The position numbers were made by a program, and so were the translations under genes. The notes beneath the pieces were generated by a model. It was given only the letters and a program-made list of their open reading frames with translations. It did no database searches and had not been told where the DNA came from. Below are positions 59,601-64,000 of a DNA stretch of 64,000 bases, one piece after another; position 1 is the stretch's first letter; every line of letters begins with the position of its first letter. The stretch comes from Aristolochia californica (lineage: Eukaryota; Streptophyta; Magnoliopsida; Piperales; Aristolochiaceae): positions 61,181,314 to 61,245,313 of the forward strand of contig JARWKL010000001.1 of NCBI GenBank assembly GCA_029961685.1, read 5' to 3'.

Positions 59601-61875
59601 AACTAGAAGACTAACTTGAGTAGAACTAGGAGTCCTTCTTGATCTTCCAACTGATGTGATAAGGATGCCAGCTCATGGTAATCATTGTGGGTCCTACTTC
59701 TGTTGGGCTTGGGCCCATCTTGGGGGCCTTCCTTGGTCATGTGGCCCATCTTATAATACTCTTATATATGTGGGCCTTCGTTGGTCTTATGGGCTTGGGC
59801 CCATCTTCTAATACACTTCAATATGTGAGTCTTCCTTGGTCGTGTGGGCTTGGGCCCTGTCTTCCAACAGAGTCATGATTTCATTCTTCAAATTCTCATT
59901 TCCATTGCCTTCATTCTCTCTCACAAAATTCATCGTTTGTTGTTTTCTACGATCATGTGGGCCATCTCGGGGCTGTATCGTCTTCCTTGCGCCGTTCCTC
60001 GAGCTCGCATCTCCTTCGTCTGTGTCTCCTTGCATCCTCAAGCTTTTCCGCCACTCTAACAACCAATTGAGTCACCCGCTATGATTAATAGTTGTGAAAA
60101 ATACTCTCTGTATACATAAATGCTTTCAAGAACTGCTGTCACTTCTGCCATTATAGAAACCACTTCACCTATGGAAAACTTTGGAAGAGAAATGTCCTCA
60201 TGATTTCTAATAATGTTGCCAACTCCACCCAGTCCCGGATTGCCTTTGGAGCTCCCATCAAAATTATGCTTCAAGTGACTAACAACAGGTGGTTTCCATG
60301 TTTCCAACTGAATCAACTTTACTGGACAACAAACAACCAATCTTCTCCAATTTAATATGAAAGCCCCTCCAGAGTAGTCATGGCAATGCGTGCAAAGCTG
60401 ACTCCATGAAAGTACTAAATGGACTGGTTTTTCAATTATTGCACCTATGGACCTGTTTTTATTAGAAAAACATTCTATCATTTTGCTCCAGCCATATAGT
60501 CCATAAAACAGCTGCACCTGTCAGTTTCCAAAGAGATTTCCTATTAGTTTCCAAAGAGATTTCCCCAAGTGGGGGTAATGGATAAGAGAAGAGGTCTGAA
60601 ATCTAATCCACAAGATTAGCAGTATCAAAGCCAGAAAGTGGAAATATGAAAGCGGTTTTGACAGTTTAGAAGATTCTCTTTTAAAAATAATTATATTTGT
60701 TAGTCTAACTGTGAGGTTTTTATCAGCTGTATGACCCATGTTTTTTCATTTTTCAAACTTCTACTATAACTTATGCGAAGTTGGGTCCAAGGCCCATCCA
60801 AAAATGACTAGCCAACTTAAGAAACCTCTTTCCCAACTAACAGATTCAAGATCTTTGTACTCACTAATCCTTGTGGGATTATTCCTTAACAATTTTCCTC
60901 ACATGTAGGCTCTCTTCTGTGGCTTTACATGTTGATACTTTGGGTAGAGGCCCATAGATGAGTACTTGCTTTGATACCATGATAAGTTGGGTCCAAGGCT
61001 GACTAACCAACTTAGGAAGTCTCTTTCTCAACTAATAAATTCAAGATTTTTTTACTCACTAATCCATGTTGGACTATTCTTTAGCACTCCCCCTCACGTG
61101 TAGGCCCTCTTTTCTGGCTCTACATAGGGATAATTTGGGTGGAAGCCCACATATGAGTACTTGCTCTGATACTATGTGAAGTTGGGTCCAAGGCTCGTCC
61201 CAAAATGACTAGCAAACTTAGGAAACCTCTTTCCCAACTAATAAACTCAAGATCTTTGTACTCACTAATCCATGTGGGACTATTCTTTAACAACTTAAAT
61301 ATGAACTTATTCACTTGCTAGTGGGCATGACATATCTTTTTGCCCTTCAGGTCATCTGCTGGATGGCGATGGCTGAGAAATATGATTGTCTCATTAAATA
61401 GAGAGACCACAAAGTAACTTGAGAAATTTCCATCGACTTAACTAACCTGTATTAATCGAAGTTGGTAAAACATTTAGACCATGGATCAACCATGGTTCAC
61501 ACTCAACTAGGTTCTTTGTCATTTCTAGCACATGATATGAGCAAAAATGGAAAGCTGGCAAATTCTATTTTATGTGGTTTGGCTTGATAAATCTAGAATT
61601 TATGCCTTAGCTATGCTAACTTATCTCATTTTCTTCTCATTTGCAGATTGGAGGATGGAGATATATTGGATGCAAAGGTTTTGTATAATGATTTTGTTAA
61701 CTTAGCCCACAACATGGGAGTTTTCTTATATGATGATCTATTGGCCATTTTGTCTCTTCGTTATCAAACCATACATGTCCTCCAAATTCGGGACACGGGG
61801 AATCTCGTTCATGTTCGAGCAATCGGTGCATTTTGTCGAGAAGATGATGAACTTTTTCTCAATTCCCATGCTCAG
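28322..61875 (+). CDS. DET1: DET1 (DE-ETIOLATED 1), exons 1-3, residues 1-244
   Basis: DET1 is a nuclear protein that, with COP10 and DDB1, forms the CDD complex acting with CUL4 ubiquitin ligases to repress light-induced development. Exons: 28322-28393, 48808-49238, 61647-61875. They join in phase (24 codons; 143 codons plus 2 bases; 1 base plus 76 codons) without stops or frameshifts. Recognisable DET1 phrases are ARIFERQI, PGTSVHYARQFYENVVP, FRKFTDDGQYLISFSRN, FFTQLHCIPLAS, VICKDFFLYVESKQFGLFATS, FVNLAHNMGVFLYDDLLAIL, SLRYQTIHVLQIRD and FCREDDELFLNSHAQ. The family is about 530-540 residues long, so the second half lies beyond the right edge. Intron 1 (28394-48807, GT-AG) and intron 2 (49239-61646, GT-AG) are packed with retroelements; exon 3 ends at a GC donor. 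The N-terminal residue order matches Arabidopsis DET1 throughout, so identification is secure. Confidence 0.96.
28394..29675. other. Start of DET1 intron 1, no repeat recognised
   Basis: AT-rich intron DNA. Frames such as 29157-29390 are not protein-like. The T-rich tail of LINE A begins at 29676. Confidence 0.5.
31806..32945 (-). mobile_element. LINE B: 5'-truncated LINE nested in LINE A
   Basis: Minus strand. It begins in the RT-to-zf-RVT linker (PDSLIWTPSRQGTFSTASAY), continues through zf-RVT (32760-32400) and the start of RNase H (HYKLNFDGSAT at about 32215) and ends in a 16-T run (31806-31821). It interrupts LINE A's reverse transcriptase exactly between TASYIVL and LVNGK. The flanking 15-mers CATAAGTACAATATA (32946-32960) and AACAAGGACAAAATA (31791-31805) agree at 11 of 15 positions, an old target duplication. 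It is close in sequence to LINE A itself (the 29.7-30.8 kb segment), so both came from one family. Confidence 0.88.
32137..32175. repeat. Telomere-type repeat at a deletion scar in LINE B
   Basis: CCCTAAACCCTAAACCC followed by AAAACCCTAAACC, about four plant telomere units. LINE A at 30005-30025 has only AGCCCAGAAAG at the same place. On the other side the RNase H reading also jumps, losing about 100 bp compared with LINE A, so telomere units fill a repaired break. Confidence 0.75.
35176..36148. other. Low-complexity block: poly-C, CT-rich and telomere-like DNA
   Basis: Contains (GT)n followed by a G run (35179-35203), a C run near 35377, a CT-rich tract (35400-35660), 32 C at 35665-35696, telomere-like TAGGGTTTAGGGTTT units (35740-35825), a G run near 35910, and a tandem duplication of about 84 bp (35975-36058 and 36059-36143, starting TTCTCCGTGGGGCCATAG). 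The proline/serine-rich frames here are compositional. Part of it may be the outer portion of the copia 1 LTR. Confidence 0.6.
37895..40594 (+). mobile_element. LINE D nested in copia 1
   Basis: Plus-strand LINE, 5'-truncated within the RT. FTNDTILFGSG stands where YADDTILFG is expected, so the catalytic motif is lost. It continues with LRFTKEMNWACLLKWFWRF (38530-38580), a zf-RVT region (39590-39750, CPLCSFCSQND in pieces) and RNase H (40038-40541, FTKLNIDESARGNPGP, LIVESHSSIVIQW, VPRSTNSLVDDLAKRG), ending in ten A (40585-40594). The flanking GAATCAA (37888-37894 and 40595-40601) is the target duplication, and removing LINE D rejoins the copia protein in place. A solo LTR lies inside it. Confidence 0.9.
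38925..39399. mobile_element. Solo LTR (475 bp) inside LINE D
   Basis: A 475-bp segment that starts TGTTAGGAATTAG, ends CACAACTTAACA and interrupts LINE D coding sequence. The flanking pentamers are GTCTT (38920-38924) and GTCAT (39400-39404), a 5-bp duplication with one change. It includes the phrase GATTTATACAGGTTCGCCTC typical of some plant copia-type LTRs. No internal retroelement sequence is present, so it is a product of LTR-LTR recombination. Confidence 0.75.
43085..47560 (+). mobile_element. LINE C: nearly complete ORF2, many lesions
   Basis: Plus-strand LINE in DET1 intron 1. ORF1 C-terminus (43109-43465, LLEQEQNFPREDFSEMTELA) overlaps the ORF2 start (ATG at 43462, MIVLSWNVRGLG). 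Endonuclease 43462-44280 (GGIVIIWD, ALAGIYGP, LLGGDFNA, SDHWLIQ). Reverse transcriptase 44512-45716 (MAEGDGNIKFFHS, FRPISLTSHSYKIIG, MKIDFEKAFDRVDW, GIRQGDPLSP and YADDTILFG right after a stop at 45438). The next open stretch, 45765-46961, covers the RT tail (MGGLGIRD) and zf-RVT (CPFCNTCPETVDHTLLHC). RNase H is at 46977-47480 (CHFKLNFDGSAFGCPGPAG), with a stop at 47181. A small in-frame loss removes the GPDGF segment near 44815. It ends near AAAATAAAATAAAAT (47538-47552). It is the best-preserved LINE in the window but is inactive. Confidence 0.92.
47561..48102. other. Unassigned DET1 intron 1 DNA
   Basis: No gene is visible. A stretch near 47940 (ACCCTAAGGTTATGGCA) resembles 3272-3290. It may contain a worn LTR fragment. 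Confidence 0.4.
48103..48542 (-). mobile_element. Copia-type solo LTR fragment
   Basis: The right part (48400-48542) matches the copia 1 3' LTR at 36149-36287: ACTATAGATATAATTCAACA, then ATATAAAAGTGA, then CTGTACTAGTTTTTCAA(C/T)A. No coding sequence follows CAACA at 48542, so it is a solo LTR or an LTR fragment. It contains three tandem units of about 34 bp (48240-48342) with GGGAGT(C/T)(A/G)TGCACGACCCCC. Its left limit is uncertain. It ends only about 265 bp upstream of DET1 exon 2. Confidence 0.65.
48808..49238 (+). CDS. DET1: DET1 exon 2
   Basis: 431 bp after acceptor TTTTGTCAATAG, encoding VHYARQFYENVVP through SIERITFHLV plus two bases of the next Arg codon. The donor is GAG|GTTTGT. It is open throughout. 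The gap between it and exon 1 holds only transposons and unassigned DNA. Confidence 0.96.
49239..50330. other. Start of DET1 intron 2, no element recognised
   Basis: Intron DNA after the exon 2 donor. The frame at 49683-49958 (minus) and the CTT-repeat-driven frame at 50156-50338 are not protein-like. The last 170 bp lead into a primer site on the minus strand and may be the start of an LTR element's internal region. Confidence 0.45.
50331..50954 (-). mobile_element. LTR retrotransposon fragment: primer site and LTR
   Basis: GCTTTGATACCA at 50331-50342 is the complement of a tRNA-Met primer site with one change, directly followed by TGTGAAAATTCATGAACG, an LTR end on the minus strand. The LTR has a direct duplication of about 72 bp (CATAAATAGTGA(C/T)AAGACAACACTAATG near 50485 and 50557). 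A purine-tract-like CACTCCTCTT at about 50964 could mark the other LTR of the same element. The extent is approximate. Confidence 0.55.
50955..51343 (+). mobile_element. LINE fragment E1 (RNase H end)
   Basis: A 5'-truncated LINE end with a decayed RNase H C-terminus (GIANSTIVELSGLLHGF, then TWSHVLRLANTTVNSCAKLG in another frame), a 3' untranslated region and an A-rich tail (51341-51347). It adjoins the copia 2 sequence. Confidence 0.75.
51457..51736 (+). mobile_element. LINE E2: 280-bp truncated insertion in copia 2
   Basis: Only the last part of RNase H (IVIEWCPKVNNHPWQHWD, IHIPRSANHMADSQAKLG), the 3' untranslated region and an A-rich tail. It is flanked by CTCCCACGACAAAG (51443-51456) and CTCCCACAACAAAG (51737-51750), a 14-bp target duplication with one change, as expected for LINE target-primed insertion. 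Confidence 0.9.
53089..53517. mobile_element. TRIM with an inverted 5' segment
   Basis: Same family as 5806-6267. Read on the minus strand: only the first 17 bp of the 5' LTR (53517-53501), then an inverted block holding the primer site (TGGTATCAGAGC on the plus strand at 53475-53486) and a complete 118-bp LTR (53357-53474, plus orientation), then the internal repeats (53345-53215), the purine tract and the 3' LTR (53206-53089). The outer ends are flanked by ATAAC (53084-53088) and ATAAT (53518-53522), so the whole is one insertion with an internal inversion. It interrupts copia 2. Confidence 0.9.
53736..55050 (+). mobile_element. LINE F nested in copia 2
   Basis: Plus-strand, 5'-truncated LINE: a linker (SWSLTFRRGLND), zf-RVT (53835-54200, with stops) and RNase H (54236-54960, CDCTKLNFDGNALGCPGPAG, EVSALLFGLQ, a stop in place of the conserved Glu after KLVI, RSANSLADKLAKFGT), with an A-rich tail. 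It is flanked by ATAGTAAAGTCCAAG (53721-53735) and ATAATAAAGTCCATG (55051-55065), a 15-bp target duplication with two changes. It is very close to the RNase H of the LINE at 4735-5432. Confidence 0.92.
55691..56177 (+). mobile_element. LINE fragment G (RNase H end)
   Basis: A 5'-truncated LINE end: FIKLNFDGSSFGN (from about 55705), SVELHALLSGLTISLEH, HIERDSVVIIEWF and HVPRSANSVADAFVKQGASF, followed by a 3' untranslated region and an A-rich tail (56164-56177). It adjoins the 5' part of copia 2 and may be a fourth insertion into it, but I found no duplication. Confidence 0.85.
57027..59869 (-). mobile_element. LARD-type LTR retrotransposon, copy 2 (complete)
   Basis: Minus-strand non-coding LTR retrotransposon with LTRs 57027-57463 (437 bp) and 59432-59869 (438 bp). 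On the plus strand the LTRs start TGTTGAATTTATGGG and end TCTTCCAACA. The primer site complement GCTCTGATACCA is at 59420-59431 and the purine tract complement CTCCCCCTCAAGC at 57464-57476. A perfect 5-bp target duplication, GAGTC, lies at 57022-57026 and 59870-59874. The internal 1956 bp have no gag or pol, only a minisatellite (57858-58075) with a G run, and telomere-like CCTAGGGTTTAGGGTTTAG about 60 bp from the primer site. It depends on proteins of another element. The two LTRs are very similar, which suggests a fairly recent insertion. Confidence 0.94.
57810..58075 (-). repeat. Minisatellite plus G-run in LARD copy 2
   Basis: Five units of about 40-55 bp around CATGGTTTCCCAACCGTGATATT (57863-58070; spacing varies because of T runs) next to 23 G (57810-57832). 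On the element's own strand this is a minisatellite followed by a C tract, exactly as in LARD copy 1. Confidence 0.85.
60063..60740 (-). mobile_element. LINE-type RNase H fragment, different subfamily
   Basis: Minus strand: a zf-RVT tail (LTGAAVLWTIWLEQNDRMFF, read across a frameshift near 60500) and RNase H (60330-60070, HLKHNFDGSSKGNPGLGGVGNIIRN, EVTAVLESIYVYRE, LIIAGDSIG). The sequence differs from the main LINE family here. It is broken by frameshifts, and no poly(A) tail is visible at the 60063 end. Confidence 0.7.
60774..61292 (-). mobile_element. TRIM array with three LTRs
   Basis: Same TRIM family in minus orientation: LTR 60774-60891 (118 bp), internal segment, primer site complement 60968-60979 (GCTTTGATACCA), LTR 60980-61086 (107 bp, small deletion), internal segment, primer site complement 61163-61174 (GCTCTGATACTA), LTR 61175-61292 (118 bp). 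A perfect 5-bp duplication ACTTA flanks the whole array (60769-60773 and 61293-61297). It arose by unequal LTR recombination after a single insertion. It lies about 350 bp upstream of DET1 exon 3. Confidence 0.95.
61293..61646. other. End of DET1 intron 2
   Basis: Unassigned intron DNA leading to a pyrimidine-rich stretch (CATTTTCTTCTCATTTGCAG) and the exon 3 acceptor. Confidence 0.6.
61647..61875 (+). CDS. DET1: DET1 exon 3
   Basis: 229 bp after acceptor CTCATTTGCAG, encoding the end of the split Arg codon, then LEDGDILDAKVLYNDFVNLA through DELFLNSHAQ. It ends in phase 0 at CAG|GCAAGT, the consensus form of a GC-AG donor. Reading on into the intron gives only a few codons before a stop at 61899. 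Confidence 0.95.
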
Positions 61876-62215
61876 GCAAGTAATCTAACTAAATATTAGG
61901 TGATTTTGACATCAACAAGCATAGGTCAATATCATATAAATAAGCAATTATTTGGCTCAATTTTTTTCCTCTGACTGATTGACTTGAACCATTTACTAGA
62001 AAACATGTGTTCTGAAGATATATTTTATGAAGGGTTAGTTCTTGAAAATAGTTATGAATATGACTTTTGGGTAAAAAATCAATGTTTGAAAAAGTGTTAT
62101 TACAATGCTAAAACTGGTAAATCGTCTCTTTCAACATTCAAAGAAAAATGTTAAAATTGGACTTCCTAAGAAATTTTAAGGAACAGGTTGGCACTATTTT
62201 TATTTATTTATTTGA
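61876..62215. other. Start of DET1 intron 3
   Basis: AT-rich intron DNA following the GC donor. No repeat or gene is recognised before the gypsy element. Confidence 0.6.
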
Positions 62216-64000
62216 TGACTGGGTAATTATAAAGGAAAAACAACGGGAAACATAGATGGAAAAGAGGCTAAGGAAATTGTTAGATACCTAGCCAATACTA
62301 CCCAAAAGATCGGCCTATTAGGTAGCGGAAAACCGAGTACTTAACCCAGGACCACCCAACGTGTTGTGGTCTTTGACCATGGACCGAGTGATTCGACGAT
62401 GGGATAGGTCGTTTGAGGGATCTTCGTTCACACCCTGACGTCCTGATCTACCAGGGCGACCTTTGGTGACGGATTGAGTACTCACGGAATGGAATGGAGA
62501 GGAGATGGATTTAAGAATGATGGATAACCAAGCTCGTCAAATGGAGTCCTGAACCTTGGGTTCGTCAAGGAGAACACCGACCCTAATTAGGTTAAAATTT
62601 TGCTTAGCTTCTCATTCCCTTTCGTTAGCCTCTTAAAGCAATCATGCCAAGGCTCGAGATATAGTTTATTACAATAATGCCATTCGTAGCTTACCTACTA
62701 GCAAATAATGAAATAAAGAAACATATAAGGCCTAAGGTACTTCACTGCTCCCTTGAGTCACCAACTCATCCACGTCGCCTCTGGATTACTCGTCCTGCTA
62801 TGGAGTCCATAACATCACTCCCCCTTTGGAGAATGAACTTGTCCGCAAGCTCGAATGTAGGGTAGACGTGTTTAAAGACGTCTAGATCTTCCCAAGTGGC
62901 CTCTGTAGCATCTGTGTGTGTCCACTGAACTAGTATTTCTGTCTTGTCTTTAAGGTGGCGAGCACTCACAATTTTGGTGGGTGAGATCAACCTTACCGTC
63001 TTCAATAGGTGGTAAGGAAGGAACCGATAGTGGTGTGGAACCTTTTAAGGGCTTGAGCAAAGTGACATGAAAGACGTTATGAAGTTTGGACTATGGAGGA
63101 AGATGTAGCTTATACGCTACCTGTCCCACACACTGGATAATCAGGAAGGGTCCAAAATATTTCGGTGCAAGCTTGTGCCGAGTACCCGCAATTGAATGTT
63201 GACGGTATGGCTGGAGACGTAGCCATACAAAATCTTCCTGATGGTACTGAATATGATGGTGATGCTGACCATAATAAGCTTTCATACGTGCTTGGGCTTT
63301 TCGAAGACGTTGGCTAGCAAATTCTAGTAATTGATCGCGATTGTGAAGGGCTTGGTCAACTGCGTCCACTCTGGTGGACCCCTGAGTATACGAAAGCAGT
63401 CGAGGGGGATCCCTGCCATATAGGATTTTGAAAGGTGTGGCCTATAATGCTGTGTGAAAAGAGGTATTGTAGCAGTATTCCGCCCAAGGAAGGCATTCCA
63501 CCCATCGTTTAGGGGTGTCCCCCACAAAACTCTGTAAATACATCTCAATGGTGTGGTTCACCACCTCAGTTTGGCCATCTGTTTGAGGATGATAGGCAGA
63601 AGAGTATTTTAGTTTGGTACCAGATAACCGGAATAGATCTCTCCAAAAATGACTTGTAAATACAACATCGCGATCACTGACAATGGATTCCAGAATGCCG
63701 TGGAGACGAATAATATTCGCGAAGAAAACTTGAGCTACCCGTGCGGCTGTATAAGGATGCTCCAACTGTATAAAGTGTGCATATTTTGAAAATCGATCAA
63801 CCACCATGAAAAGAATAGACTTGCCCGAAGCCTTAAGAAGTCCTTCAATGAAATCCATAGAGATGTCCGACCAAACCTGTGTTAGAAGGAATGCCGTGGA
63901 GACGAACAATATTTGCGAAGAAAACTTGAGCTACCCGCGTGGCTGTATAAGGATGCTCCAACGGTATAAAGTGTGCATATTTTGAAAATCGATCAACCAC
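62216..64000 (-). mobile_element. Ty3-gypsy (chromovirus-type) retrotransposon, 3' part
   Basis: Minus-strand gypsy element cut by the right edge. Integrase (about 63880-63440): [27 protein letters not shown] and SAYHPQTDGQTEVVNHTIEMY carry the D, D and E of the catalytic triad. The GPF/Y-like region is at 63369-63091 (HKLAPKYFGPFLIIQCVGQVAY) and a C-terminal chromodomain-like segment at 62990-62830 (RHLKDKTEILVQWTHTDATEATWEDLD), typical of chromoviruses. The purine tract complement CTCCCCCTTTGGAG is at 62817-62830, and the 3' LTR is about 62216-62816 (ends CATAACATCA). Frameshifts break it. A 196-bp repeat starts at 63889. Confidence 0.88.
63693..64000. repeat. 196-bp duplication within the gypsy integrase
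   Basis: GAATGCCGTGGAGACGAA followed by GCGAAGAAAACTTGAGCTACCCG occurs at 63693 and again at 63889, and both copies go on to TGCATATTTTGAAAATCGATCAACCAC. The second copy reaches the window edge. The offset is 196 bp, with several differences between copies. Confidence 0.85.

Larger units (their letters stand above)
56178..60062 (-). mobile_element. Possible LINE ORF1 start, split by LARD copy 2
   Basis: After removal of the LARD copy (57027-59869), the minus strand 60062-59870 plus 57026-56178 reads in pieces as a basic segment (RRHRRRRCELEERRKEDD) followed by DDWQTVQKTKQ, similar in style to the W-T-V-x-R/K start of LINE ORF1 at 1179-685. Frames are short and broken, and the remaining protein is not recognisable. 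A plus-strand frame at 56496-57032 is open for 178 codons but matches nothing I know. The assignment is tentative. Confidence 0.3.

Overview
The window reads as nuclear DNA of a flowering plant. Spliced genes use GT-AG introns, the retroelements carry primer-binding sites complementary to initiator tRNA-Met (TGGTATCAGAGC), telomere-type TTTAGGG stretches recur, and the repeats are typical plant families (L1-type LINEs ending in RNase H, Ty1-copia, Ty3-gypsy, TRIM, hAT). The species cannot be fixed; the long introns and LINE load would suit an early-diverging eudicot or magnoliid, which is a guess.

Two host genes are recognisable, both spread over huge transposon-filled introns. On the minus strand, four exons (10772 to 8756) encode the N-terminal part of a PMT28-like putative methyltransferase; the remaining exons must lie beyond the left edge, so its fourth intron exceeds 8.7 kb. 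On the plus strand, three exons (28322-28393, 48808-49238, 61647-61875) encode the first 244 residues of DET1, the nuclear repressor of photomorphogenesis. Its introns 1 and 2 are about 20.4 kb and 12.4 kb, and its C-terminal half lies beyond the right edge. The exons of both genes are open, join in phase and have plausible splice sites, so both genes look alive.

Layout: 1-8.0 kb, PMT28 intron 4 with several broken LINEs and one TRIM element. 8.3-8.7 kb, microsatellite and a palindromic MITE. 8.75-11.0 kb, PMT28 exons and leader. 11.3-14.6 kb, AT-rich intergenic DNA with a tRNA-like element. 15.0-27.4 kb, two copies of a non-coding LTR retrotransposon (LARD type), each broken by hAT-like elements rich in CGAGCT. 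27.4-28.3 kb, DET1 upstream DNA. 28.4-48.8 kb, DET1 intron 1 with a LINE nested in a LINE, a copia element holding a LINE that itself holds a solo LTR, and a nearly complete LINE. 49.2-61.6 kb, DET1 intron 2 with a second copia carrying three separate insertions, a LARD copy and a three-LTR TRIM array. 61.9-64 kb, DET1 intron 3 with a chromodomain gypsy element.

No operon, CRISPR array, rRNA or obviously new enzymatic system is present. The most interesting content is structural: a TRIM whose 5' LTR and primer site are inverted inside intact target duplications, a TRIM array with three LTRs, nested hAT elements with 8-bp target duplications and a possible captured gene piece, a LARD family with a conserved minisatellite and C-tract, and DET1 introns of extreme size with a GC splice donor. 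Nearly all mobile-element reading frames are broken.
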